A DNA stretch of 64,000 bases from Gonapodya prolifera JEL478 (taxonomy: Eukaryota; Monoblepharomycota; Monoblepharidomycetes; Monoblepharidales; Gonapodyaceae), in the NCBI GenBank assembly GCA_001574975.1, contig KQ965732.1, positions 372,001 through 436,000 on the forward strand. Direction: 5' to 3'. The notes under the pieces were generated by a model, which worked only from the letters and a program-made list of their open reading frames with translations, made no database searches and had not been told where the DNA came from. Within the stretch, counting starts at the first letter, position 1. Each line of letters starts with the position of its first letter. Position numbers and translations under genes: made by a program. Below, in pieces: positions 1 to 11,138 of the stretch.

Positions 1-781
1 GCACTTGGGAATGGACTCGCTAGCCTTGGTGGGCTCCCTCTCCCGACTCACCTCCGACCTCCACCTATTGGCCGATCGTGCAGCCTCAGAGAACCGCCCC
101 TTGCGCGCGCTGGACCTATGCACGGGGTCGGGCATTCAGGGTCTCACCGCAGCTGCACTCCTCCGAGAGCAGCAGATCCAGGGCGGGGCCGGTGTTGAGA
201 CAACACTCGTGGACACGAACCCGAGGGCCGGCCGGCTCGCTGCGTTCAACTCAAGCCTTAACGGGCTCCACGTTGCAGTCCATATCGGGGATGGATACAC
301 GCCACTGCCCGTTGGCGTCAAGTACGACCTCATTCTTGCCAATCCACCTTACATACCCACCGGTGGGAGCGCCGTGCGGCTCGAGGCGTACGGAGACGGT
401 GGAGCGAAGGGCGACGACGTGATGGCGGCGGTATTCCGAGGATTACAGAGCCGTCTTGTGGATGGTGGCATGGTGTGCGTGGTGGGCAACATTGTGAATC
501 CTGAGCAGTTTGCAGAAAACGTCACGTCGTGGGTCGGAAATGATGTCGGGCTGAACGGCACGTTGAAGTACGGGCGGGTGTGGACGGTGGACGAGTACTC
601 GGCCCTGATTGTTGGAAAGGAAGACCCGGATTACGCCAACGCGCTGCGCCAGAGCGGTGTTCAGGGTGTGGCGAATGGGTTGTTCGTAGGGAAAAAGGTT
701 GCACAGAGGGACGTCAGCGTTGTTCGGGGTACGGATGAGCTTTGGCACGAGATGAATCTGGTCGAGGGCGAAAAAGCATGA
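1..781 (+). CDS. HemK-like class I SAM methyltransferase, 5' truncated by window edge
   Basis: The frame is open from the first bases to a TGA at 779-781, so the real start lies to the left (the first ATG in view is at 11). The sequence shows a Rossmann methyltransferase core: a motif I 'DLCTGSGIQGL' for SAM binding, an acidic strand-2 end 'TLVDTNPRA', and motif IV 'LILANPPYIP'. NPPY is the signature of the HemK/PrmC and small-domain N-methylases that modify glutamine amides or nucleobases. The substrate cannot be read from the sequence. No intron is visible in 780 nt, unlike almost every neighbour, and the motif I wording resembles bacterial (actinobacterial or cyanobacterial) small-domain methyltransferases, which suggests but does not prove bacterial origin. 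Its stop lies 30 bp from the stop of the convergent copine. Confidence 0.75.
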   Translation, partial: HLGMDSLALVGSLSRLTSDLHLLADRAASENRPLRALDLCTGSGIQGLTAAALLREQQIQGGAGVETTLVDTNPRAGRLAAFNSSLNGLHVAVHIGDGYTPLPVGVKYDLILANPPYIPTGGSAVRLEAYGDGGAKGDDVMAAVFRGLQSRLVDGGMVCVVGNIVNPEQFAENVTSWVGNDVGLNGTLKYGRVWTVDEYSALIVGKEDPDYANALRQSGVQGVANGLFVGKKVAQRDVSVVRGTDELWHEMNLVEGEKA

Positions 782-811
782 AGAAGCATCTCTTTCTTTT
801 GTCTGATTTTG

Positions 812-2733
812 TCAATATCGCAATTCTTTCGGTCTCAGCCCCTTGAGTTTACAATACGACATGATCTGGTCCGGAATTTCTTCCAATACCGTGCGCCTGA
901 ACGCCTCCCTGTCCGCCTCGAAGTCGCTCATCTTCACAAACTGCAGCACATCCCTGACGGCCTTGTCGCCACGGTCCGTCTGCAGAACCTGCCCGTCCGC
1001 GTCCAGCTTCTCGAGCTCCTCCCACTCCACGTCGCGTTTGCCGATCCCCACGACGACCACGGACATGGGGAGGCTCGAGGCGCGCACGAGCGCCGCGGTT
1101 GTGGGCTTGAGGTCGGTGATCTGTTGGGGGTGGGGGTAGTATGAAAGAGGTCATTCCGAGGTGTTGGCGTCGTAGAAACCTCGCGAGGGCAACGAACCTC
1201 GCCATCGGTGAGTATGATAAGCACGCTGTATTTCCCGAGAATGTGCGGTCGGTACTTGTCCACCTTCTTCTTGGCCCACCCGGCGACAAGTTCCACCAAC
1301 GGCGCCATGTTGGTGGGACCGAAGAAGGACACCTATGACAAATGGGCACGTATGGGTCCAATCCGAGAAGCGCACGGTCGATTTGAAGCAAGTTCAACGC
1401 GACCAGTGCTCACCTCGGTCAGTACTTTCCGGTACGACTCCAACAGCCCCTCCAACCCTACGCAATGCGAGTCCTTAAAGTTTCCATTGAGCGGGAACAT
1501 GGGCGGGGCGTTCCCGTCGGGGAACCGCGCGCCGAACCCAAACGCCGTGATCTTCCCGTCGTGGTTGAAGTGCGTGAGGGGCGTGTCGGCCAGGAGGAGG
1601 TTCAGGGCGTCTTCGTAGGCGCTGCACAGGCCCAGACCCGGGTCCGTGTGGTGGAGCGAGGCCGGGTCGGAGGGTTTGCCGTTGGAGCTCGTGAAGTCGA
1701 CGGCGATGGAGATGGCGAGGTCGAGGTCGCGAAGGTGTTCGGAGAAGTGGAAGGTGGTGCGGCCAAGGTATTCGATGGGTTCGAAGACGAGCCGGCCGCT
1801 GTTGGTGTAGTCGCTGTGTTTTGCCTTCTTTTTTTCGTTGGTGATCTGCGAGGGGTGGGCGGGTTCCTTGTCGTGGTTGTGAAGAGATTACATGGCGGTC
1901 TCTGAAGACGAACCTGCAACTCCAGTGGAGAACTCTCCTCGATTTGACTCAGAGTTACGAGAGCCGATCCGATGTAGTCGTGTGAGCTCGCCATGTCCCA
2001 GTCCCACAGTTCAACCTTGAGTTCATTTCCTGGATCAGAGTCGCAGATTGCTTGGAACTCGATCTCGGTGGGTTTCCACGTGGGTTCTAGAGTATTTTTT
2101 ATTACGTCGCTTTTGAACACCTCGATCCAGCTGTCGCGCGCGGGAGAGTCGTGCTTGAATATCTTAAAGTATGGATCTGCCTTGCCACCGATATCCATCT
2201 TGGGCAAACCGTCAGCTTTGAGTACGAGGCGCACCAAGGTACGAGGCTCAAGCGAGTCCATAAGTGGCGTCGCGCGCACGGTTATACTGGCGGCTTGGGA
2301 TGACGCCGAAGTGCAGGCCGCCACTTGGAGGTCATCAGGTGGAGACGATATCAGCGCTAGACACGTTTCATTGCCTTGCACGACGTCACTCTCGGCGACA
2401 TCCACGACTGATGGACATTGTAGAGTTTATCTTGGATGTTTACCATGCAATGCGAGAGGGACACATTCGCTCACATCCAAGGAAGCGATTCGTCTTTGGG
2501 TCCTGCACAAGGAATCTGAGCGTTCGCGCCCTTGCAAACTCGTAGGTAATGACGAACGTCGTCTCTCGCTCTTTTGCGTCTCCATGGGAGAGTTCGACCC
2601 ATTTGCCAGACTGCGACTCCCGCGAGTACAGCGACACGCGCACTGCGTCTGCAATCCGCCCGTCCAGCGCCGTCGCGATGCTGAGTCTGAGATCGCTTTG
2701 CTGGCTTCCCGGGAGAGGCGGCGGTGAAGGCAT
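812..2733 (-). CDS. Copine (two C2 domains plus VWA-like copine domain)
   Basis: Copines are Ca2+-dependent phospholipid-binding proteins that move from cytosol to membranes. The N-terminal exon gives a divergent C2A. The second C2 is clear ('GGKADPYFKIFKHD', then 'ELWDWDMASSHDYIGSA'). After introns the C-terminal half matches the copine VWA domain: the metal-site stretch 'AISIAVDFTSSNGKP' is encoded near 1690, 'ITAFGFGARFPDG' near 1535, and 'VLIILTDGE' near 1210. The end 'PDQIMSYCKLKGLRP' is the typical copine tail. The start chosen is the ATG at 2731-2733; an in-frame upstream ATG at 2806-2808 would add 25 residues. At least three introns are needed. Copines are common in amoebae, animals and early fungi and scarce in Dikarya. 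The identity is secure; exon borders are approximate. Confidence 0.88.
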
Positions 2734-2852
2734 CGTGGCTTGGGAGTGCTGTGTGTCTGAGGCCGCCAATGGGCCAAAGCCATTACAATTATGAGCCCTC
2801 ACACCCACAACAATTTCGGCTAAAGGCTAGCTTTCACTTCCCCCCATTCGCT

Positions 2853-4925
2853 ATGGCGCCCGGTCGAGGACTCCTTCTGCTCGCATCACTGCTCTGCGTG
2901 GCTGTCAATGCCCAGAACCTCACATTTCCTCCTGTGCCTCCACCCACTCCCGGGATGGGTGGCTCCAACCTCACCGCAAACCCGTTCCCCGCTCCATCCG
3001 GCAATGGAGTCTACCTGGGCGCAACTCGTAAGCTCGATTTTTTCTCTTTTTTTCTCTCTGAACCCGGCATCATTCATTGATGGCATTCTGCAGTGGACTG
3101 GGATGTCGACAGCCCAGCCAATCTCAGCACCCGGCTCGGCGTGCCCCTCCTCACATACTCTATTTTCCTCAAATTCCCACTGACGGACATTGACAAGACG
3201 TTTCTCAACAAAACTGTGAAGACAGAGCCTTACCCTTCCCTTGGTGCTGACGGCCAAACCAAGCCCAGCATCATGGTCACTCTGGAGCCCTCCTCGATTG
3301 AGGCGCTGAGCGACGCGACATTCGATGATCCCACGGTGCTCGGAGATGTCGTGGACATGGTTCGAGACCTCAACGCAAAGGGGCTTTACGTGCTCCTGCG
3401 ATGTGAGTTTGTGACACCTGTAGCACCCTCCGATTATTGAATTTTGGCTTCTTTAAGTCGGGCACGAAATGAATGGTTGGTGGTACGCGTGGTGCATGCG
3501 CCCCATTCAGTACAAAAAGACCTTCCGCCGTGTCGGAACTGCCGTGAAATCGTGCGCCGAATGCAGCGCGACGGCCATGCTATGGGCACCACAAATGTGA
3601 GCAATTGGCTACTTTGCGCATATGGCACGCGTGAAGCGACCTTCCAACCGTGTGCGCCATGCCCGCAGTGCCATATCGTACCCGTGGGGTCTGGACATCC
3701 CACTCAACGACACCACCTTCTTCACTCGGAACCCGGACTACGCCAACCTGAATCTCACCGAACTGCAAACGCTGGACACCAACGGAGACGGCAAGATATC
3801 GCTCGGAGACGAGCCGTACGCGCCGTACTACCCGTGAGTCAAATGAAGCGACGCAACACCAATCGAAATGTCTCGGTGAGCTGACAGAACACGGTGTCAG
3901 GGGTGATGATATCGTGGACTGGGTGGGAATCTCCATCTACTTCAACGGGAAGGACTTTTGTGAGTGGTACCCTATTTCACTCTTGCTGGGCTTCTGCTCA
4001 CAATGACTGCCCACGTCTCCGATGAATCCAGACGGCCAAAACTCCCTGCCTACTCCCAACACCTTCCTGGACAACATCCGCGGCATCGATGTGACCAGCG
4101 GGACGCTCACCGCACCAGACTTTTACCAAATATACAGCGTGCAAAAGGGCAAACCGTTCGCCCTTGCCGAAACCAGCGCCAGTGAGTAGCGTACCCTTTC
4201 CCTTTCCTCACGCGCGCCGTCTCATCGCCACCTCTCCCAAGACTGGAACGCGCAGTACGCCGCCGCGAACCCCAACAGCACCACGATGCTCCAGATGAAG
4301 CAAGCCTGGTGGCGAGAGACGCTGAGCGACAGGATCTTGGACGCCATGCCCAACTACCGCGCGAGCTTCACGTTCGAGTTCCGCAAGATGGGCGAGGATA
4401 TTAAGACCGTCACGTTTGATTATGGTGGGTTTTGGGTGTCAAAAGGTTGGAACTGGCTGGGACTTATACGCCTCTCGAATGGTATCTTCACCACGATAGG
4501 ATACACGACGACGCCAGAAGTTGCAGCGGCCTTCCTCGCGGACTTGCCCAAACGATTTTTACTGTCCAAGTGAGTAGCACACGGATGCATCCCTTGTCCC
4601 CAAGACATCAATCTGACCCGCTGCATTTCCCCCACACAGCGGCACGTTCACATCCCTCAACCTTCGTCAGCTCCCTCCCGCCATTGGAGGCAGCTCCTTC
4701 CTTGTGTCCTCGCCCGCGTCGACGTCACAGGCCGCGCGTACCGTCACGGGAGCGGCAACACAAGCCCCCGCGCAGAGCACTGCGACGGCTTCGGCGGCTG
4801 CTCCTGGCACAGCCGGGACCCTGAAAGGAGGGGCGGGTTTTTCCCAAAGCGTCGCGAACAGTTGGGTGGCGTCGGTGGTTTTGGGAGTCCTCGGTTCTGT
4901 GGCGGTGTTCGCGGTGACCTCGTAA
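2853..4925 (+). CDS. Secreted GH26-like glycoside hydrolase, GPI-type (paralogue A)
   Basis: The protein opens with a signal peptide (MAPGRGLLLLASLLCVAVNA) and is split by about seven short introns. The core resembles fungal GH26-type (beta-mannanase clan) proteins. 'FGHEMNGWWYAWCMRP' near 3458 carries the acid/base Glu (codon 3466-3468), and 'ALAETSA' near 4163 carries the likely nucleophile Glu (codon 4169-4171). Between them lies a canonical EF-hand-like Ca loop 'DTNGDGKISLGDEPY' followed by 'GDDIVDWVGISIYF'. The C-terminus is a Ser/Thr/Ala-rich stalk ending in a hydrophobic tail, as in GPI-anchored wall proteins. Cell-wall or plant-polysaccharide cleavage is the family expectation; substrate is unknown. 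It is tail-to-tail with a paralogue at 5137-7374 and divergent from copine, with 119 bp between start codons. Confidence 0.82.
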
Positions 4926-5136
4926 CTGTCCTCGTAACTTATTTATCTGGTTTGAACTACGTACTTGTGTAGCATTTCATCATTGAAAAATGATTTTTCT
5001 CCTTGTCATTGTGAAGAGGGATGACGAGTTATCTGAATCTTGAAAAGCCATCTCCCCGAACAATGGAGGCACGAAAGTTCAGTTCACACATTGATTTCGA
5101 TTACGTTAAGTTCTGCAACACATCAAAGATATAAAA

Positions 5137-7374
5137 TTAGATTGCCAAAACGAGTGCTATCAATGTCGCTGCTACCAGAGCAGCCAAGGAGGCAGGATTT
5201 TTCGCAACGGCGGACCCGGGCTTTGTGGACCCGGCCACGCCCGGCGCTCCCGTAGCCTGTGAGCCTGCCGCCGTCGCCGCCGTCGCCGACGTTTTTTGCG
5301 TCCCCGTACCGGCAACAAGGTTCGTGCGGCCGTTGATGGAGGAATAGGTTCCGCTGAAAGGGATGTGATAGGTGAGATTGGAGTTTGGTGTGTGGTTTCA
5401 GAGGCATTGCTCACTCCGACCAAACGACTCTGGCAGGAGCATCGTTGTGGAATGCGGCGGCTACTTCTGGCGTGGTGGTGTATCCTGAGCGTGGTAACAA
5501 GGCACGTGTGAACCAAGTGGTGGTATGACGTTACGTGTCACTCGAACTCTCACCGTAATCAAACGACAGCGTCTTGACATCTTCGCCAAGCTTGATGAAC
5601 TCGAACAAGAAGGACGCTCTGTAGTTGGGCAGCCTGTCAAAGACGGAATCGGAGACCGTCTGCTGCCACCAGGCTTGCTTCATCTGAAGCATGGTGGGAG
5701 CGGATGCGTTCGCGGCGGCAGTTCGAGAGTTCCAGTCTATGGCACGAAGATGCTACTTCAGGCGACTTGTCGCAGGTGACGTTGAAATGGAGACTCACTG
5801 GCGCTCGTTTCAGCAAGGCAGAAGGGCTTGTTCTTCTGCACGCTGTAGATTCCGTAAAAGTCTGGGGCTTGTTGGTTAAGGAACTCGGGCTGGAGGCCCC
5901 GGATTGCGTGGATGAATGTGTCGGGGGTTGGGAGAATGTTCTCCCCGTCTGAAGGATTGGCGCCATCACAGGCGTGATGAGATGCTGCGCTGGGCAGAAG
6001 AGCTTACGACAATGTTTACTTACAGAAGTTGATTCCGGTGAAGTAAATGGACATTCCCACCCAGTCGACAACATCATCGCCTCTAGTGTGGTTTACGATC
6101 GTGTTTCAACATTGGTAGCGCGAGAACCGCACGCGAACAGCAACTCACGGGTAGAATGGCAGATCTGGAAGGCAGTTCAACGTTAATCCGGTGTACCTTG
6201 GCAATGACCGCAAGCTTTTCCACTCACATGGTTCATCGCCAAGAGAAATGATACCGTCTCCGTTGCTATCCAGTGTCGCAACCTCGGTAACGTTCACACG
6301 AGCGTAATCTGTGTGTTCCAAGAACCAGCTGGCATTTGTGTACGGCACGTCCAGTCCCCACGGGAATCCAGTGGCGCTAAAGACGTGTGTGAGAAAAGTG
6401 CAAGCCACACTGGTCTTCAGGGTGTCTGCACACTCACACTTGAGGGGCCCACAGCATCGCAGTCTTTGTGCAGGTTGGGCAGGCCTTGATTGCTTGGGCG
6501 ACCTTGCGGAAGGCCTTTTTGTACTGCATTGGTCTACAATAGGATGGGTGGTCAAATGCCACCGGCCACTGCATGGCATTGATGCAAAGTAGGACGCACC
6601 TCCATCCCCAAGCATACCACCTTGATAAAAGGAAGCGAAATAACAAAATCAATCGAGATGCCATATTGCCGAATGCAGGTTTTGATTCACTGACCATCCG
6701 TTCATTTCGTGCCCAAAACTACAATGCACCCAATCTGAATGAGATTCGCAGTGGCGAAAGAGCATTGAGCAAGTTCTCACCGAACAAAGACGCTCACTCC
6801 AGCCTCGTTCAACTGACGGACCATTGTGACAACATCGTCCAGCACGGTCTGGTTGTTGAGGGTGGTATCGTCGATTGCTGTCACCTCTACCGGCTGCAGC
6901 GTCAACATTATCTGAGCTTGGGAGCCGTCTTTCGATTTGATGGGGAAGGGCTTTGTCCTGACTGTCACGTTCATGAAATCTACGTCTGCAAAGGTAAGGG
7001 GGAAGTTGAGGAAGATCCCGTAGGTCAGCATCGGGTAGCCAAGGCGCTGCGAGATGTTGTTGGGCTGGTCCCAGTCCCAGTCCACTACCGAATTCGCGAG
7101 GAAATGTCCGAAAAGGGACAATTGAGCAAGATGCACGCGACAGGACGGAACGAAAGAGAAGGTGCCACCCACAAGATGCGCCGAGATAGACTCCATTTCC
7201 GGCGGGGACCGGAATCGGATTGTTTGTGAGCGACGAACCAGTTGCCCCTGGCGAGGGGGCTGGAACGGGGGCAAACGTCAAGTTTTGTGCTCCAGCGAGA
7301 GAGAAAAGGATAACCGATGCGATCGCAACCGCTGATGCAGCAGAAGCCGTGTGCCGTCGTCTCGTGTGCATCAT
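5137..7374 (-). CDS. Secreted GH26-like glycoside hydrolase, GPI-type (paralogue B)
   Basis: This is a full-length paralogue of the preceding gene in inverted orientation. It has its own signal peptide (ATG at 7372-7374, then a hydrophobic run ending 'LFSLAGAQ'). The same blocks follow in order: 'DWDWDQPNNISQRLG', 'FGHEMNGW' plus 'WYAWGWRP', the EF-hand-like loop 'DSNGDGIISLGDEPY', 'GDDVVDWVGMSIYF', 'CLAETSA' and a C-terminal hydrophobic tail 'AALVAATLIALVLAI'. Both catalytic Glu residues are kept. Relative to paralogue A, the acid/base motif is cut by an extra intron pair (6621-6694 and 6534-6599) that leaves a 21-nt exon at 6600-6620. Both termini keep secretion and GPI signals, so the duplication is probably functional. 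Exon ends in the C-terminal third are approximate. Confidence 0.8.
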
Positions 7375-8118
7375 GAAAGTGAGCAGATTGAAGATGCGGC
7401 CGTCCGTCTGCCTATGTGGCCGCAGTCGCCCTTTGTGGCTTGCCAAGATCACCCTTCTTGAGACATTTTCACAAGTTACATAGCTCTGCATATGAATCTC
7501 AGCGCCGACAAATCGCTGAATTTTCATGCTAAGAGCCAAACGGACAGACAAAATTAACCTCATTGATCTTGGGTCGCTTACATGAGGCTGGCCATTCTCC
7601 GTTCAGCTAATCAGATGCCCTTCAGATCTCACGTGCGTTTTCATTGGGCATAGGACCCGAGAATTCGATAATAGTGCTGCGAATGCAAAGCGGCCGTCGG
7701 AGTGATGGGTAAGCTGTGGTCACGTCGGCGTTTCTCTCAGAACTGAGATTTAGTTCTCACCGATGAGCTCCGTCTTCGTTTTAGACACTTAACGAAAGTG
7801 TATTTGAAAGACGACTACCGACGGGGAGTGTTCCGCGCACCACTTCAAATGTCTTTACTCATATCCAGCTGTAAAAATGCGACAATATGTAGCAAGACTT
7901 CCAGATTTGGGCATAAACGGTCTCTTAGGAGCACATGGATGACACGGACGGAGGAGACCTGAAACCCGACCAAAACCACTAACACTTCGACCGGTCTGAC
8001 CTCGCTTTTCCAATCAATCCTTGACCATTTCACTCTCCGACTAGCGCCGTCTCACCGCCTGACGCGCGGGCACCGCAGTACAGTCGCCGTCGGAGGGATC
8101 GCGCCATTATAACCTTCC
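7375..8118. other. Intergenic region between divergent genes
   Basis: About 740 bp separate the ATG of the GH26-like paralogue B (minus) from the ATG of the ZZ/RING gene (plus). It must hold both promoters. No RNA gene, repeat or persuasive exon was recognised. Confidence 0.5.
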
Positions 8119-9982
8119 ATGTTGGTCTCGGCGGGAACGGGAAGGGACAACGGACTCCACACCCCTCTCTGGCCCAAAGTGTTTTGCGACCGCTGCCATG
8201 AAAAGGGATTGACTCAGAGGTTCAAGGTGGGAGCTACGGTGTCGTTGTCCGTGCATCGAACTATCGTGGAACTTTAAGAATCGTTTCTAAAAGTGCCGCT
8301 CGTGCGAGGATTACGATTTATGCGCTCGCTGCTTTAAAGATGCGACGCGAGTGCATGCGGGACATCAATTCGCTTTGTGGTACCCGCAAACCAAGTTGGT
8401 GAGGTTGACGCAGTTGCATCACACCGTCACTGAACCGACTGAGCGATTTTCCAAAGCAAGGAGAGACGACCTTCACCTGGTCATTAGTTTACTGCAATGT
8501 ATGCAATACCAAAGGGCTCACGGAGCGCTACAAGGTTGGTCATTGATTCGCGTCCTTGGGTCCGTTTTTGTCCATGGTCCACGCCTGATCCGTTGTATCC
8601 CTCAGTGCCAAGACTGCGCCGACTTCGACCTTTGTGGTTCTTGTTTCAAAGACGTTGCTCGCCACCACCCCTCGCACACGGTCGCGCTCCTGCTGCCCTC
8701 AAGTGGCGACTACGCCGTTCCGCCGCACCGACCCGTCATTGCCAAAAGAAACTTTTGGGCCTGGGTGAACTGCGGATTCTGCGGTCGGACGGGAATGTCG
8801 GAACGATTCAAGGTGAGCCCGCAACGATGAAAATGTCACGTCCGCGCGTGGCCGTGCCTCGTCCTCCCACTGACATGCGCCACCACCAGTGCCGAACTTG
8901 TGTCGACTACGACTTGTGCCAAACCTGCTTCTTGTTTCGGTACGCGGTTCATCCGAACCACGGGTTCAATCTCTTGTACCCACCTGCGAGCGATGTCGGA
9001 TCGACCGAACGGCCTTTGGGCTCTAACGAGGACCAACTCGGTGATTCATGCACGCAATTGTCATGCAGCTCGTGTGGGAAAGGCCATCTGGCTGAATATT
9101 TAAAGGTTTGTGCTTGCATTTGATTGGATGGGAGGGGAATAGAACTGCAGTGCCCCCGACAAGGATGCGAAGGGTGTCTCCACATCTGATGCGACTCAAA
9201 ACTGAATTCTTTGCTAGTCGGATTTGCGAATGGGCAGGGATGGTGGCGAGATTGAGAACCACCTTGTGTTCAAATGATTTGACGAACCCCTTTCACATCG
9301 CTTATCCAGTGCGTTTCCTGCTCCAACCACGACTATATCGTATGCGAGGATTGCTTTCAATCAATCGACAACAAACACTGGCACCGCGACTACGCCCTCA
9401 TCCTACCCACCCTCTCGTCCGGGATGTCGAAACAACCCACGTCTCCCATTAAAGGTGCATTTGCGCACCCACCCGTTCCAACTGCGCTTCGGATCAGAGG
9501 CTCGCTGGACAGAGGCTCGTTGGACAAAGCGGTACCGTCGCCGACGTCTCCAAGCGTCCCGGCGTCCAACGTCAGCATGGCAGAAAAGTACGAGCGCGCG
9601 ATCGGGCAACGACCGACGTTCAAGGAAATTGCACAGACGATCATGCATAGGAATCGCGGGAGGAATTCCAACGGGGCGCTCCATCAGTTTCGAAGGTCGG
9701 AAGACGCGAGAGATCGCGATCACTGTGTGAGTGACGGTGTATCATCGTACCTTATGAGAGATAGACTCATGGGAATGGAATTGACAGTGTGTTTGTTTCA
9801 ATTCGGCGAGGACAATGGCGTTTATCTCCTGGTACGTTGTGGAAAATAATCTTAGTTCTGAATCTTAACTTGAGTTTTGAATTCAAAGCGGTCATCTTGC
9901 ATTGTGTGGCGACTGTTCCGACAGCCACCCCACTTTTTGTCCCATTTGTAAAACCCCCAATGAACGTGGTCTGGTGGGTTAG
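8119..9982 (+). CDS. Four-ZZ zinc-finger protein with C-terminal RING-HC finger
   Basis: The ATG at 8119 leads straight into a first ZZ finger ('VFCDRCHEKGLTQRFK', then across an intron 'CRSCEDYDLCARCFKD'). Three further ZZ units follow with the hallmark second half: 'CQDCADFDLCGSCFKD', 'CRTCVDYDLCQTCF' and 'CVSCSNHDYIVCEDCF'. An intron lies inside each unit at the same place, just after the 'RFK' or 'YLK' position. After a Ser/Pro-rich linker and a basic helix, splicing joins 'CVCFNSARTMAFISCGH' to 'LALCGDCSD' and 'CPICKTPNE', a C3HC4 RING of the MGRN1/IAP type, before TAG at 9980-9982. ZZ fingers commonly bind N-termini or histone tails, and RING-HC domains recruit E2s, so a ubiquitin ligase reading degrons is a reasonable inference. 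No characterised orthologue was recognised. Confidence 0.78.
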
Positions 9983-10122
9983 GTAACTCTGTTCACGGGG
10001 GAGCGCAACAGTCTCATCATTTCGAAACCAGATTCGTATTTTCACATGAGTGCGGCAACTGCAGCTCGCCAATGTCCTCATATTCACAAGATAATGTCAC
10101 ATCGATCAATTAACATGGAGTT

Positions 10123-11097
10123 TCAACTGGACGATACCCCAGTAGACCCAAAACCCCCGGATCCACGAATAGTTGCATCAAGATCCTGAAAGTTTATGTA
10201 ATGATTTTAAACAAGGTCGACAATAAATGGACCTTTTACACAAACCTCGACAGCGAGAACCGGTGGTGTGATGATCCTCTCGAGGACTAATTGTGCGATT
10301 CTGTCCCCTTCTTTCACTGTGTTGATGGGGGTTACTCGCGGTGCGCAGGGCATGGAAACAGGGACAACCACTCCTACCTTCGAAATCATTATCCGAAAAG
10401 TTGAACAAAACAACTCCCACAGGCCCTCGGTAGTCTTCATCTATAACGCCAGCTCCCACGTCGATGAAATTTTTGACAGCCAGGCCACTGACGGGGGCGC
10501 GTGTAGGAGGTCGCACAACGTAAAATCACGCAGACCTACCTCCTGGGCGCAACTCTCCCGTATGTCCCCGTGGGGCAAGCAATTGAGATATCAGTCTTAA
10601 CCACAGCTTTGTTTTTGGCCCGAACGACGGTGTTCTCGGCACTGAATCGGAGTTAAAACGAAAGCAATGTTCAGTCATCCGGCAACGCGACAAATGTTCG
10701 GGGCCGCACAAATCCATGTTCTTCACGATACTAGATCGCCCCTCTCAGGGGAAGTCCGGCCCAGAGTGATTCATCGCTTCGAATCAATTGTGAAATCCAT
10801 CGAACACTATTTTGGACCGCACCTGTAAAGATCGTAGCCAGCTGCATGGCTGGAGCCTCGGGTAGGCAGTTTCCCCTTACTGCTGAGTAATTTCACCTTC
10901 AGGACCGGTTCTTCCAAAGGTTGCTCTGTCTTGGAGTGTTTCGATGGTGATGTTTGAGGTTCATCCAGCGATCGCTTGGAGGGGGATGAGGAATTAGATG
11001 GGGATGGCATCACGTTTGATGTTGTTCGTTCTGTGAGAGCTGACATATATTTCGAAAAGAGTGTCCGTCTTGGGGGGACTGCAAAGAAGCGATTCAT
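10123..11097 (-). CDS. DUT1: dUTP pyrophosphatase (dUTPase)
   Basis: Hydrolyses dUTP to dUMP and pyrophosphate, keeping uracil out of DNA and supplying dTMP synthesis. All five trimeric-dUTPase motifs are present over the exons: motif 1 'AAGYDLYR', motif 2 'GTYGRVAPR' with '[14 protein letters not shown]', motif 3 '[17 protein letters not shown]' with the catalytic Asp, motif 4 '[11 protein letters not shown]', and motif 5 '[10 protein letters not shown]' in a separate last exon (10123-about 10188). An apparent earlier stop after 'PFIVDLV' lies in the last intron. The N-terminus has two candidate starts: 11095-11097, giving an Arg-rich '[17 protein letters not shown]' that could target mitochondria, and 11044-11046 ('MSALTER'), giving a nuclear or cytosolic form. 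The ATG is only 41 bp downstream of the stop of the NSF gene on the same strand. Confidence 0.93.
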
Positions 11098-11138
11098 TCA
11101 TACTGTGCTCACTTCCTTCGAATATTTCAAATGTCATT

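Noticed and set aside
10207-10440. dUTPase ending at the stop after PFIVDLV
   Set aside because: That stop lies in an intron. Splicing to 10123-10188 restores the essential motif 5 ([10 protein letters not shown]).
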